From the NCBI RefSeq assembly GCF_001485215.1, contig NZ_BBWW01000001.1:2976001-3040000 (forward strand): a stretch of DNA of 64,000 bases, read 5' to 3'. This stretch comes from Leptolyngbya sp. NIES-2104 (GTDB lineage: Bacteria; Cyanobacteriota; Cyanobacteriia; Leptolyngbyales; Leptolyngbyaceae). Below the pieces are notes generated by a model. It was not told the DNA's origin and made no database searches. It was given only the letters and a program-made list of their open reading frames with translations. Position 1 is the stretch's first letter, and each line of letters opens with the position of its first letter. Both the position numbers and the translations under genes were made by a program. Positions 17,599 through 27,316 of the stretch are shown here, piece after piece.

Positions 17599-19464
17599 AT
17601 GCAGCCACCGATCCCAAACTCAACGATTCTACAGAGCCGCTACCGGATTCTCAACGTTTTGGGACAGGGTGGATTTGGGCGAACTTATCTCGCAGAAGAC
17701 CAAGGACGCTTTAATGAACTGTGTGCGATTAAGGAACTCACACCGCCTCAAGATAATCCTTACGCACTAGAAAAATCTAAAGAATTATTTCAGCGAGAAG
17801 CCCAAACGCTTTATCAAATTCAACATCCCCAAATCCCGCAGTTCCGCGCCACGTTTGAACAGGATCAGCGGTTCTTTATTGTTCAGGATTATGTTGAAGG
17901 ACAGACGTATCGATCGCTGTTAGATGAACGCAAAGCACGCGGCTATGTGTTCTCAGAAAGTGAAGTGACGCAACTGGTGAAGCAAGTTTTACCTGTGTTG
18001 GCGTACATTCACGGCAAAGGAATTATTCACCGAGACATTGCACCCGATAACATTATTTTGCGCGATCGCGATAAGCTCCCGGTTCTAATCGATTTTGGAG
18101 TGGTCAAAGATCTGGCAACCCGGATTCAGGCACAAGAAACGGTGAAGCAGCATACGACTGTCGGTAAACTCGGATATGCGCCTACCGAACAGATGCAAAC
18201 CGGACGAGCGTATCCGAATAGTGATTTGTATGCGTTAGCGGTTACAGCGATCGTATTGCTCACCGGACGAGAGCCACAAGATTTGTTTGATGAAAACACG
18301 ATGACCTGGCGATGGCAGCGATATGTCAATCTCGATCCAGGTTTTGCCCAAGTTTTAAGTCGAATGTTGAGCTATCGAGTCGGCGATCGCTTTCAATCTG
18401 CGACCGAAGTGATGCAGGTTTTACAAGCTCCTGCCACGATCGCACCGCTTCCCGCAACGCCGCCGCCTACAAGTGCTCAACCGCCACAGACGAATGTGTC
18501 GAGAGCCGAAACAGTTGCGATCGGACATCGAGGTGATTCGACAGTTGCACGAACGAATGTCCAAAACCCGAATGATCCTTCGATTCCTGCTCGTAGTTCT
18601 CTTTGGGACGATCCCTGGGCGGTATTCGCGATCGGGACAGGATTAGTGCTGCTGACAGGGTTAGGCGCTTGGACGATCACACGGGCATTGATGAATGCGA
18701 ATCAACCGATCGCGTCTCCGACTCCCACCCCCACGATTACCGCGTCTCCCAAACCCACCACGAGTCCGACCACTCGCCCTTCACCGAGTCCTTCACCGAC
18801 TGCCACACCTGTTACATTCAGTCAGCAGTTGGATTTATCGAGTGGGTCGGTGACTCGGAGTGGAGCATTGCGATCGAATGAAACGCTAGAGTTTATTATT
18901 CCAGCCATTCAGGGGCAACGTTTGAATACCAGTCTCGGTGGGGAAGGCGTTCTCTTGAGTGTATTAGCGCCGAATCGCGACCCGGTAGATAATGCGGCAA
19001 ATCGGGTGACAAATTGGTCAGGCGAACTCCCTTTTACCGGAAACTATACGGTACAACTTAGAACCGTCAAAGGCATTCCCAAGAGTGACTTTAAGCTAAA
19101 TGTAGCACTTGCAACCCCGACTCCATCCCCATCACCTACGGTTTCCCCGTCCCCGTCTCCTAGTCCAACCGTGACAGAACAAGTGATCGGCATTCCGCAA
19201 GGGCAAACGGGTGTACAAGTGGATGGAACCGTCAATCCTGCGACGATTCGCCGCTATTTAATTAATGTGCGACCCAATCAAACCTTAACGCTGAACCTCA
19301 CTCAAGGAGCCAGATTTACCTTAAGATATCCAGATGGGCGACCTGTGGAAGATGCGGCTAGGCTTCAGAACTGGCAAGGAATTGTGCCGACTGGCGGTAG
19401 TTATGCGGTGGATGTGACCAGCGATCGAGAAACCAGTTTTACGCTAGGTGTCGATGTCAAATGA
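17599..19464 (+). CDS. Ser/Thr protein kinase with two extracytoplasmic PPC-like domains
   Basis: About 621 residues. The cytoplasmic kinase domain (residues about 15-275) has GQGGFGRTYLAED (P-loop), CAIKE (catalytic Lys), HRDIAPDNI and DFGVVKD. The catalytic loop reads HRDIAPDN instead of HRDLKPEN, a variant frequent in cyanobacterial kinases. A membrane span lies at about 345-367 (VFAIGTGLVLLTGLGAWTI). It is followed by two Thr/Pro/Ser-rich spacers, each leading into a beta domain resembling pre-peptidase C-terminal (PPC) modules. This gives a receptor-like layout with outside sensor domains. The stop overlaps the bioD start (ATGA). Confidence 0.88.
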   Translation: MQPPIPNSTILQSRYRILNVLGQGGFGRTYLAEDQGRFNELCAIKELTPPQDNPYALEKSKELFQREAQTLYQIQHPQIPQFRATFEQDQRFFIVQDYVEGQTYRSLLDERKARGYVFSESEVTQLVKQVLPVLAYIHGKGIIHRDIAPDNIILRDRDKLPVLIDFGVVKDLATRIQAQETVKQHTTVGKLGYAPTEQMQTGRAYPNSDLYALAVTAIVLLTGREPQDLFDENTMTWRWQRYVNLDPGFAQVLSRMLSYRVGDRFQSATEVMQVLQAPATIAPLPATPPPTSAQPPQTNVSRAETVAIGHRGDSTVARTNVQNPNDPSIPARSSLWDDPWAVFAIGTGLVLLTGLGAWTITRALMNANQPIASPTPTPTITASPKPTTSPTTRPSPSPSPTATPVTFSQQLDLSSGSVTRSGALRSNETLEFIIPAIQGQRLNTSLGGEGVLLSVLAPNRDPVDNAANRVTNWSGELPFTGNYTVQLRTVKGIPKSDFKLNVALATPTPSPSPTVSPSPSPSPTVTEQVIGIPQGQTGVQVDGTVNPATIRRYLINVRPNQTLTLNLTQGARFTLRYPDGRPVEDAARLQNWQGIVPTGGSYAVDVTSDRETSFTLGVDVK

Positions 19465-20153
19465 TCGAAAATGCACTTTTAATTACCGGAACCGATACCG
19501 ATGCGGGTAAAACCGTGTTGACGACTGCGTTGATTGCGTATTGGCAAAAGTATTGTCGATCGCGTTCTCTCGGTGTGATGAAACCGTTGCAGACGGGAGT
19601 AGGCGATCGAGAATTGTATCGTCAATTATTCGATCTCGATCAAACACCGGAAGAATTGAACCCGCTGCATTTTGAAGCTCCGTTAGCGCCGCCGATCGCG
19701 GCTGATCTTGAAGGAGAGCGCGTCAAATTAGAACCCGTTTGGAAAGCGTTTGAAGCGCTGCGAAGTAAACGGGATTTTGTTTTGGTTGAAGCGTTGGGCG
19801 GATTGGGATCGCCTGTGACGCATGAAACGACGGTTGCAGACTGGGCTTGGGATTGGCATTTACCAGCGGTGTTAGTCGTGCCTGTGAAGTTGGGCGCGAT
19901 CGGGCAAGCGGTGGCGAATGTAGCGTTAGCAAGACAGGCGAAAGTTCATTTGCGCGGAATTGTTTTGAACTGTATTCGATCGAGTACCGATGAAGAGGTT
20001 GAAAACTGGGCATCGATCAATTTGATTCAGCGATTAACTGGGATTCCAGTGCTTGGATTAATTCCATATTTAAGCAATCCAACTGATGTGGAAAAGCTGG
20101 CTCAAGTTGCTGCACATTTGGATTTAGAGCGACTCATGCCTGAAGTTGTCTAG
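19461..20153 (+). CDS. bioD: Dethiobiotin synthase
   Basis: BioD closes the ureido ring of dethiobiotin from DAPA, CO2 and ATP. The 230-residue P-loop protein begins with LLITGTDTDAGKTVLTTAL (Walker A-like GTDTDAGKT). It has MKPLQTGV, VLVEALGGLGSPV and the C-terminal GIPVLGLIPYL, all typical. The ATG overlaps the kinase stop by 4 bases, so it is probably translated from the kinase mRNA. That pairing has no obvious metabolic logic. Confidence 0.92.
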   Translation: MIENALLITGTDTDAGKTVLTTALIAYWQKYCRSRSLGVMKPLQTGVGDRELYRQLFDLDQTPEELNPLHFEAPLAPPIAADLEGERVKLEPVWKAFEALRSKRDFVLVEALGGLGSPVTHETTVADWAWDWHLPAVLVVPVKLGAIGQAVANVALARQAKVHLRGIVLNCIRSSTDEEVENWASINLIQRLTGIPVLGLIPYLSNPTDVEKLAQVAAHLDLERLMPEVV

Positions 20154-20196
20154 AGGTGGTTGAAAAGTATAAAAAGTCTTTTCGCTTCGATTGCCA

Positions 20197-20323
20197 CCCG
20201 CCCTGAAATGAATTTCGGGCTAATGGTGGAAAGTCTACTGAAGTAGACTAAGAGAGAATTTCAAGTTCTTAGTCCTTTTCAAAGGACTTGCGTCGATTAG
20301 CCCGAAATTTATTTCAGGGCGGG
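20197..20323. mobile_element. MITE-like palindromic element, copy 1 (subtype A)
   Basis: The core is bounded by CCCGCCCTGAAAT and ATTTCAGGGCGGG. Its inner hairpins include AGTCTACTGAAGTAGACT and AGTCCTTTTCAAAGGACT. Weaker outer arms extend to about 20155-20351, filling the gap between convergent bioD and the glycerate kinase gene. It resembles copy 4. Confidence 0.85.
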
Positions 20324-20348
20324 AATTGCAGTGAGCGACTACACTAAC

Positions 20349-21329
20349 CTAATACGATCGACGAACATCAGTCACAGTATGTTCTGCTCCAATCTCAAGC
20401 ACTAAATCTGCACTCTCTAAAATCGGTGGAATAAACAATTCTGGATGCAAGGCTTTCCAGAAATACTCAACAAACTGATCAATCTCAGCATCACTCATTC
20501 CTGATTTACCTTGAGCAATCATTCGATGTTCGGCTTGTTTGCGCCATTGTTTGCTCAATTGATAGTTCGGGACATACATCACAATCAGTCGATCGAGCAA
20601 TTTCCACAACGGTAAATAGTTCCGTAACTGCTCGTTCATATCCCCCGCAAATTGTCGATCGTCTTCAGTTACAATCGGCGCAATCTCGAACTCTGAAACA
20701 ATCGGACGCGCTCCAATAAACCAACCTTCAAATAAAACAATGTCAGCTTGATCAATGGTTTCAGGAATGGTTCGATCGCCTTCTCCGTTGTGCAGCGACT
20801 TATCAAATCGAGGAAGCGCGATCGGAAAGTTTCCTTGCCGAAATTGAGTCAAAACTTCGATTCCAAGTTGAACATTGTGCGTTCCCGGCGGACCTCGACG
20901 AATCAAGCGCGGGTCGCGATTTCTCAGAGCGATTCGATCGACATACGACAGATACAGATCATCGATCGACCAACTAATTGCCCAATATCCAAGCTGATCC
21001 AAAATCACCGTTAATACTCGCGTCAAGGTCGTTTTTCCGGTTCCTTGTCCACCTAAAAATCCTTGAATTAAACCACGATCGAGCAATCTTCTCCAGTCTG
21101 CAATCTGCATTGCTAACGGTAGCCAGAGATTCCAGATAGTTTCGATGGGCGGAGATAGATTGAGTTCAGCGCAGCAATCTACGATCGCATTATAACTACG
21201 ATCGAACAATGCTAAACGGGATTGAATGCGATCGCGAACATTAGCCGCATCAATTCCGAACGCTGGAGATTGAAGGGCAAGCGCTTCTAACTGCGGATCA
21301 TTAGAACGAATCAAGTCTTCTAGAGTCAT
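20349..21329 (-). CDS. glyK: D-glycerate 3-kinase (plant/cyanobacterial type)
   Basis: This enzyme phosphorylates glycerate to 3-phosphoglycerate as the last step of the photorespiratory glycolate pathway. It has about 326 residues in a P-loop kinase fold. Walker A is GFLGGQGTGKTTL at about residues 90-102, then SIDDLYLSYVDR, RGPPGTHNVQLG, LPRFDKSLHNGEGDR and VLFEGWFIGARP, the pattern shared with plant GLYK. The ATG at 21329 is preferred over the TTG at 21371. It is monocistronic. Confidence 0.88.
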   Translation of the reverse strand: MTLEDLIRSNDPQLEALALQSPAFGIDAANVRDRIQSRLALFDRSYNAIVDCCAELNLSPPIETIWNLWLPLAMQIADWRRLLDRGLIQGFLGGQGTGKTTLTRVLTVILDQLGYWAISWSIDDLYLSYVDRIALRNRDPRLIRRGPPGTHNVQLGIEVLTQFRQGNFPIALPRFDKSLHNGEGDRTIPETIDQADIVLFEGWFIGARPIVSEFEIAPIVTEDDRQFAGDMNEQLRNYLPLWKLLDRLIVMYVPNYQLSKQWRKQAEHRMIAQGKSGMSDAEIDQFVEYFWKALHPELFIPPILESADLVLEIGAEHTVTDVRRSY

Positions 21330-21430
21330 CGAACAATTATCGCACACAAAAAATCGGGAGATCAGCAACAATCTCCCGACTTAACAACCCCTTAAATCAA
21401 ACCCTGATTTAGAAGACAGTCATTAATAAA

Positions 21431-22468
21431 CTACATGCCTGCTGCTTGACGTTGCACTTCGCTCTTCTTCGCTTTGAACTCGGATGCAATTTGCTCCAGT
21501 TGTTGGCTGCTGAAGTTATCACGCAGTGCTGCAAAGAAAGTGCTTTCTTCTTGGCGAACGTGATCCATAATTTCGTCCATCAGACGTTGCAGCGACGACA
21601 TGAACTGCTCAGACATCACATCCATTTTTTCCATCGCATCGAGTGCGGGGAACCAGGAGTTTTGCTCGTCATAAAGTTCTTGCAGATCGCTTTCTGCATA
21701 CTTACCACGCACAGCGGGATAAGCCACTTCGTTTTCTGCGATCGCATGTGCACGAAGGTCGCCATCCAACTGCTGGAAGAATTCTTTGCGCTTCGCCGGA
21801 TTTTGTGCTGCTTTGATTTCAGCAAATAGAACATTCACTTTCTGGTGATCCATCCGGAGCACGTCTTGAATGTTCATGTCAGACTTATCGGTCGTTTGAG
21901 TCACAACGCTACCTGCAACACCCGTGAGCGCTGCAACCGCGTCTTGGACTCGTGCCCACAGACCTTGATCGGCATCCATTCCAGTCAGTTCACGTACACC
22001 TAGAGTTTCGAGTACGCCTTTAAGCTGCTCTTGGTGAGCGCGGCTTTCAAAGTTCACTGTATTGAGCGGTCCAAGTGCTGCATCAATGTCCGCACCTACT
22101 TTTTGAGCAGCTTTGTGCAAGACAATTCCCGACATCGTTTGCTGGTGCTTCAACAGTTCATGTTGGAATACCTTTTCGTACAGCGTCAGTTCAGAACCAG
22201 ACATCAGTTCCTCAAGCTTCTGCACAAACTCAGTGGTCGTTTTCTTCGGCTCAGACTGTACACCATATTGCACGATTACTGTGTCGATGATGCCCAAGTT
22301 CTTCTGGTCATCTTTCAACATATCTTGAAAACGCTTCACCAACTCAGAGTCGGTGGTTGCCGAGATGAACTTCTGTTCGTTTGAAATAATAAGTTCTTGG
22401 ACAGCTTTGATGTCTGCAAGCTTCGTCGCGATCGCTAGACGCTTGGTATCATCCATTGTGGCTACCAT
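21431..22468 (-). CDS. Hemerythrin-domain protein
   Basis: A 345-residue all-helical protein. The N-terminal part (residues about 10-190) is a helical, DUF892-like pair of repeats. The C-terminal part (about 205-335) is a hemerythrin-like four-helix bundle with iron-ligand style histidines and acids in MDHQKVNVLF, HAIAENEVAYPAV and HVRQEESTFFAAL. Such proteins bind a di-iron centre and oxygen, nitric oxide or iron. The ATG at 22468 has GGAG 9 bases upstream. It is divergent from crtO, with about 215 bases shared between them. Confidence 0.83.
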   Translation of the reverse strand: MVATMDDTKRLAIATKLADIKAVQELIISNEQKFISATTDSELVKRFQDMLKDDQKNLGIIDTVIVQYGVQSEPKKTTTEFVQKLEELMSGSELTLYEKVFQHELLKHQQTMSGIVLHKAAQKVGADIDAALGPLNTVNFESRAHQEQLKGVLETLGVRELTGMDADQGLWARVQDAVAALTGVAGSVVTQTTDKSDMNIQDVLRMDHQKVNVLFAEIKAAQNPAKRKEFFQQLDGDLRAHAIAENEVAYPAVRGKYAESDLQELYDEQNSWFPALDAMEKMDVMSEQFMSSLQRLMDEIMDHVRQEESTFFAALRDNFSSQQLEQIASEFKAKKSEVQRQAAGM

Positions 22469-22682
22469 TTTTGTGTTCTCCAAATTAATCTATAGGATCG
22501 GCATCCATTCAGTCTTAAGTTTCGCGCACACCATCTGGATCAACATCTTTCCCGTGGTTGACTTACAGGTGCGCTGAATTACCTCACAAATGTTAAAAAG
22601 ATTAACCCTGAGATAGTGGAAAGCGATCGCGTTGTACTAGAGTCTAAACAATGGACGAGTCTCTTTCTCAGGAGCAAATCAG

Positions 22683-24371
22683 ATGTCTACTTATGATGTG
22701 ATTATTATTGGTGCGGGTCACAATGGCTTGACTTGTGCTGCTTATCTACTAAAAGCAGGATACAAAGTTCTTTTATTAGAAAAGCGATCGGTTCCCGGTG
22801 GAGCAGCGACGACAGAAGCGGTGATCCCGGAACTGCCAGAGTTTCGGTTTAATCGCTGTGCGATCGATCATGAGTTTATTCATCTCGGTCCCGTGGTCGA
22901 AGAGTTGGAACTGACGAAATACGGCTTGGAATATCTTTACTGTGATCCGGTCGTCTTTTGTCCGCATCCTGACGGAACTTACTTTTTGGCAAATCGATCG
23001 GTCGAACAAACTTGCGCGAACATTGCTCAATACAGTGAACACGATGCGCGAAAGTATGCTGAATTCGTGGATTTGTGGCAACGAACGATCAGTGCGATGA
23101 TTCCGATGTTCAATGCGCCACCGAAATCGATCATTGATATTGCGGGTAACTATGACTTTAAGAAGGTCAAAGATTTCTTATCGGTGGTAGGTTCAACGAA
23201 CAAAGCTTTAGATTTCATCAGAACGATGTTATCGAGTGCAGAAGACATCTTGCACGAGTACTTTGACACGGAAACTGTGAAAGCTCCATTAGCGCGACTG
23301 GCGGCGGAAATGGGTGTACCGCCATCGCAGAAAAATTTAGCGATCGGGGCAATGATGATGGCAATGCGTCATCATCCCGGAATGGCGCGTCCAAGAGGTG
23401 GAACAGGAGCCTTAACAGCGGCGTTAGTGAAGTTAGTTCAAAGCTTGGGTGGAGAGATTCTAACTGAGCAAAGTGTAAAACAGATCTTGATTGATGACGG
23501 TCGTGCGGTTGGGGTTCGAGTGGGATCAGGTCAAGAATATCGAGCCACACGAGGGGTAATTTCTAATATCGATGCGCGTCGAGTGTTCTTACAGTTGATT
23601 GATCCGAGTGATGTTGATTCAGCGGATGAACATTTGCGCGAAAGGCTCGATCGAAGAATCGTGAACAATAACGAAACTATTCTAAAAATCGATCTAGCAA
23701 TGTCTGAACCGCTAAAGTTCATTCACCACGATCACAAAGACGAATATTTGATTGGTTCAGTATTAATTGCAGATTCCGTGAAGCATGTTGAAATTGCTCA
23801 TACTGATCCAGCGATCGGTCGAATTCCCGATGCTGATCCTTCGATGTACATTGTTCAACCAACCATGCTCGATCCTTCAATGGCTCCTGAAGGTCATCAC
23901 ACCGTTTGGATCGAATTCTTTGCACCTTATCAAATCGAAAATGCGGAAGGAACGGGATTGAATGGGACGGGTTGGACGGATGAACTAAAGAATAAAGTTG
24001 CCGATCGCGTGATCGACAAACTTGCGGACTATGCTCCGAACGTGAAAACAGCAACCATTGGACGAGCTGTAGAAAGTCCGGCTGAATTGGGCGAACGATT
24101 GGGAGCTTACAAAGGCAACTACTACCACATTGATATGACCTTAGAACAAATGGTGTTCTTCCGTCCGTTGCCAGAGATTGCGAACTATAAAACACCGATC
24201 GACAATCTCTATCTCACAGGTGCGGGAACACATCCAGGCGGCTCGATTTCGGGAATGCCTGGAAGAAACTGTGCTCGTGTGTTTCTCCACACTCAGCAGC
24301 CAGTTCTACAAACTTTCCGCGATGCTGGCAATTCTGTTAAATCAATGTTTGAAGGCATCTTGCATCGTTAG
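22683..24371 (+). CDS. crtO: Beta-carotene ketolase, CrtO type
   Basis: A 562-residue FAD-dependent carotenoid oxidoreductase closely resembling Synechocystis CrtO, which makes echinenone by adding a keto group to beta-carotene. The N-terminal dinucleotide fold is YDVIIIGAGHNGLTCAAYLL with the EKRSVPGGAATTEA follow-up. Diagnostic CrtO stretches are FRFNRCAIDHEFIHLGP, RPRGGTGALTAALVKL and LTGAGTHPGGSISGMPGRN near the C-terminus. AGGAG lies upstream of the ATG. The pigment would serve photoprotection, or act as the carotenoid of orange carotenoid protein. Confidence 0.93.
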   Translation: MSTYDVIIIGAGHNGLTCAAYLLKAGYKVLLLEKRSVPGGAATTEAVIPELPEFRFNRCAIDHEFIHLGPVVEELELTKYGLEYLYCDPVVFCPHPDGTYFLANRSVEQTCANIAQYSEHDARKYAEFVDLWQRTISAMIPMFNAPPKSIIDIAGNYDFKKVKDFLSVVGSTNKALDFIRTMLSSAEDILHEYFDTETVKAPLARLAAEMGVPPSQKNLAIGAMMMAMRHHPGMARPRGGTGALTAALVKLVQSLGGEILTEQSVKQILIDDGRAVGVRVGSGQEYRATRGVISNIDARRVFLQLIDPSDVDSADEHLRERLDRRIVNNNETILKIDLAMSEPLKFIHHDHKDEYLIGSVLIADSVKHVEIAHTDPAIGRIPDADPSMYIVQPTMLDPSMAPEGHHTVWIEFFAPYQIENAEGTGLNGTGWTDELKNKVADRVIDKLADYAPNVKTATIGRAVESPAELGERLGAYKGNYYHIDMTLEQMVFFRPLPEIANYKTPIDNLYLTGAGTHPGGSISGMPGRNCARVFLHTQQPVLQTFRDAGNSVKSMFEGILHR

Positions 24372-24375
24372 AAGA

Positions 24376-24409
24376 AAAGGATTCCGATCGCTCGATCGGA
24401 ATCCTTTTT
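24376..24409 (+). terminator. Rho-independent terminator of crtO
   Basis: AAGGATTCCGATCG and CGATCGGAATCCTT form a long perfect stem with a 1-3 base loop, followed by a T-run. It lies 4 bases after the crtO stop. Confidence 0.85.
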
Positions 24410-24478
24410 ACTCAAACCACAGACTTAATAGGAGTTCGATATTAGGGAGTGTTTGAAGTCCTCTTGCTTCGTTCACGT

Positions 24479-24602
24479 CCGCCCCGGAATAGAATTCGGG
24501 GAAGAGCGGTGCGAAGTCCGTTGAAACGGACTGAAGAAACTTGGCTTTTAGTCCCCTTCAGTGGACTTCGTTTGATTAGCCCCGAATTCCATTCCGGGGC
24601 GG
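24479..24602. mobile_element. MITE-like palindromic element, copy 2 (subtype B)
   Basis: Core arms are CCGCCCCGGAAT and ATTCCGGGGCGG, with inner hairpins GTCCGTTGAAACGGAC and GTCCCCTTCAGTGGAC. Imperfect outer arms extend it to about 24449-24638, between the crtO terminator and the nrdJ stop. Confidence 0.85.
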
Positions 24603-24638
24603 GTGAGCAACGCAGCGAGAAGACTTCGATACCACACC

Positions 24639-26969
24639 TTAGCCTTCTTTCTTCGTGTCAGAGAACAAGCACTTATCCGAATCACATCCTGCCGGACCTG
24701 CTTCGATCAAGTCACCGCCATCGTGCTGCACTAACGCTGCATAGAAATCATTCGTCGATCGACGTTCCACTACTTCCGCTTGTAAGCGCTCGTAAGTTGC
24801 CTTATCAATCTTTTCAAACGGCAATCTAGGGAACGGTGCATCAAATCGAGCTAACAATGCTGCGCTAATGTAGCCTTCATTGTTCTCGATCGCTTGATGA
24901 ATCCGAGTGGCTAAACCTTCGACCTCATCTTCACGAAGCTCGATCGTGGCACTGGTATTGTGCGCTGTGTAGTACTTCTGGACTTGCAGATAGAAATCCA
25001 TCTGTGCTAGAGCCGAGAACTTCTCAATCTCAATCTGATCGGCTCCCGGAATGTTCGCCCAAGGCACTTCGACCGGAATTTCGACCAGCCATTCCGTACA
25101 ACGCGAATCAAACGGATCATTTAACAGATTGCCGTTTTCATCTTTGTCAGACTGTGACGGAACAATGCTGTAACCATAATCCAAACAAGCCAGAGCAACC
25201 GGATCATTTTTGCGGAAAGTGATTCGACGGATGAAGCGCTGAGCTTTCGGAGGATGCCATCCAGAGCTTGCACCCGTTAACAGTGACTTCGTTCCTGCGG
25301 GCTGAACCGTGGTGCAGCGATTTGGACGACGAATATTGTGTCGATCGCAGTATTCACCCACGACGCGATGCACAATCTCTTTCCAACGCGATAGATATTC
25401 CTTCTCGCGCTCTTTGAACTGCATTCCAGTTAGAGTATCCGGTCTACCTGCTTCCCACCAGCGCAACCACTCTGTGCCAAACGCATGAACAAAGAAATCA
25501 AACAATCCGGTGAACGAAACACCGACGATCGGATCAACTTCCCGTGAGTACTGGTAGCGCGGCTCTTGGAATCGATGATTTAACAATGCTGCAACCGAGA
25601 GCGCACCTGCTGTAAATGCTTGCTCCTGAGCTTCATAGTCTAGCGGATCGATCTGATTTAAGTGAACCTCAGATAAGTTGCAGTGGAAATTTATACCAAG
25701 AATCTCTCCGCATGGGTTCAGACCATACCGCTCCAAGCGATGTTCAAGCTCTAAGATCGGCATTGATGGATACCTTTCTTGTATCCATTGCTTCCCATTG
25801 CCTGCTTCGTAAGCTTGAATGAATTCAGCTTTAAGCTCAGGAGTGGTCAAAATATCCGCATTCGATCGAGCAATTGCCTCCGGAGCATATTGAATCGCGC
25901 CTTCACCCGAATAGAACTGTTTGCGAACCGCATCGATCGATTCTTGCAAAGTTGGTTTGTGATGATAGACGCGAGTATGATTCGCCATTCTCAACACATC
26001 ACGATCGGGATCAATCCGCCAGTTACCTTGATCGTCTTGCTGCCAGAGATTGTCCTTTGCACCTGCAAATTCTGCATCTTCGCTGCTCCCTTGACGCATC
26101 CCTGCTGATCTGCGTATGTTTCCAGCAACTACGCACGCTGCCGCCTCATCAATTAGCAAGCAGCATTCGATCGAAGATAATTTCCGTCCCACTGCACGAT
26201 TCAAAACCTTCGTACAACGCGCATAAAGTTCCGGTAATTTGACTGGATTCGCAACACCGCCAAACCCTTTCAATCGCTCACCCGCAGGACGCACCGAACC
26301 CAGATCGATCGACACATCAACCTCACCCGTAAAGCGATCGTCACTCGATAGCTCTAACAGCGTTTGATACGACTTCACCCAACCTTGGCGACTATCCCCG
26401 ACGCTAATCGTGACCGCATTACCTTCGATCGCAACATGAGTTTGGTCTTCTCTGAGAAAATCAGGAACCTCGCCAATCTCTCTTGTCACAGTCACGTTTA
26501 ACCGATTGCGAATTGCCGGAAGCTGATTCGTGTACTTCGGCTCCAAAACTGCACCCGTACCGCTGCCCATCATCGCTAAATCCATCATCAGACCGAACGC
26601 CCGCCAGTCCACCACATTCGTACTGGTGCAGTTATACGATCCAGAGAAATTCTCAGGCTTATTGATCCAATTCGTGCCACCGACCCAGAGCCAGCGACCA
26701 GAGGGTAAACAGCGCATCGATCGCTGTGTTAATTCGATCAATTCCTGCTCTTCTGGCGTAAAATTGCCAAGGTCAGCGAGTCCTTGAATTGTGCGCTGAC
26801 TCACCTGTGCCCAAGACTCGCGACGAGTTTCGCTCAGCTTACGGCTATAGGTTCGATAAAAAACTGGATTAGCGGCAGGAGCGGAAGCCGGAAATTGACT
26901 GTTGTTGGCGTCAAATTCTGGCAAATTAGAGCCGGATGACTCTTTTGGGCGTGTGATATCCTGAACCAT
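24639..26969 (-). CDS. nrdJ: Adenosylcobalamin-dependent ribonucleoside-triphosphate reductase (class II)
   Basis: A monomeric class II reductase of 776 residues supplying dNTPs with B12 as radical source. The substrate-cysteine region AGNIRRSAGMRQG, the active-site NPCGEI loop and the strand LLTGASSGWHPP with VQPAGTKS are visible. The closing part ends with a Cys-containing tail (CDSDKCLFSD) used for re-reduction. GGGAG sits 9 bases before the ATG. Upstream is a strong NrdR-box-like palindrome. I see no cobalamin riboswitch. Confidence 0.94.
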   Translation of the reverse strand: MVQDITRPKESSGSNLPEFDANNSQFPASAPAANPVFYRTYSRKLSETRRESWAQVSQRTIQGLADLGNFTPEEQELIELTQRSMRCLPSGRWLWVGGTNWINKPENFSGSYNCTSTNVVDWRAFGLMMDLAMMGSGTGAVLEPKYTNQLPAIRNRLNVTVTREIGEVPDFLREDQTHVAIEGNAVTISVGDSRQGWVKSYQTLLELSSDDRFTGEVDVSIDLGSVRPAGERLKGFGGVANPVKLPELYARCTKVLNRAVGRKLSSIECCLLIDEAAACVVAGNIRRSAGMRQGSSEDAEFAGAKDNLWQQDDQGNWRIDPDRDVLRMANHTRVYHHKPTLQESIDAVRKQFYSGEGAIQYAPEAIARSNADILTTPELKAEFIQAYEAGNGKQWIQERYPSMPILELEHRLERYGLNPCGEILGINFHCNLSEVHLNQIDPLDYEAQEQAFTAGALSVAALLNHRFQEPRYQYSREVDPIVGVSFTGLFDFFVHAFGTEWLRWWEAGRPDTLTGMQFKEREKEYLSRWKEIVHRVVGEYCDRHNIRRPNRCTTVQPAGTKSLLTGASSGWHPPKAQRFIRRITFRKNDPVALACLDYGYSIVPSQSDKDENGNLLNDPFDSRCTEWLVEIPVEVPWANIPGADQIEIEKFSALAQMDFYLQVQKYYTAHNTSATIELREDEVEGLATRIHQAIENNEGYISAALLARFDAPFPRLPFEKIDKATYERLQAEVVERRSTNDFYAALVQHDGGDLIEAGPAGCDSDKCLFSDTKKEG

Positions 26970-27316
26970 GCGAAACTCCCTTTGTCTAGCGTCTTATGTT
27001 GGATTTAAGAGATGAGTGACGCTATATATAGCGTGTGTAGTTAGCGATCTACTCTACACCATCTTTCCGGAAATTGGATCGATCAATTTTTTATAGTTCG
27101 ACCGTACCAACAAAAACTGTGGGAAAAGTATAGAGTAAATTTGTCCTATCCACAATGACAAAAAATTCACAATTCTCACTCTGTCTCAAGTTGCGAATCG
27201 CGCCGATTTTTCTCGTTTCCATTTCCAAAACCAAAATCCCAATGTCCGGCTTCCTGTCCTAAAATGCTGAATAACGTATCCGACAAGATTTCGACTGTCC
27301 CATTTTCAAGAGCACC
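26970..27316. other. Intergenic region between nrdJ and the TonB-like gene
   Basis: A divergent intergenic stretch of about 350 bases. It contains the NrdR-type palindrome and AT-rich promoter-like sequence for both flanking genes. No other gene, hairpin or B12-box was seen. Confidence 0.6.
27019..27034. promoter_or_regulatory. NrdR-box-like operator upstream of nrdJ
   Basis: ACGCTATATATAGCGT is a perfect 16-base palindrome that closely matches the NrdR consensus ACACTATATATAGTGT. It lies about 50 bases before the nrdJ start. NrdR normally uses two boxes about 31 bases apart; the second one here is weak or missing. Confidence 0.7.

Noticed and set aside
24449-24829. 126-codon plus-strand ORF antisense to nrdJ
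   Set aside because: It is made of the MITE copy 2 palindrome and the complement of the nrdJ end.
26970-27316. Cobalamin riboswitch upstream of nrdJ
   Set aside because: No B12-box-like GCCACTG and no long structured leader; only a NrdR-type palindrome.
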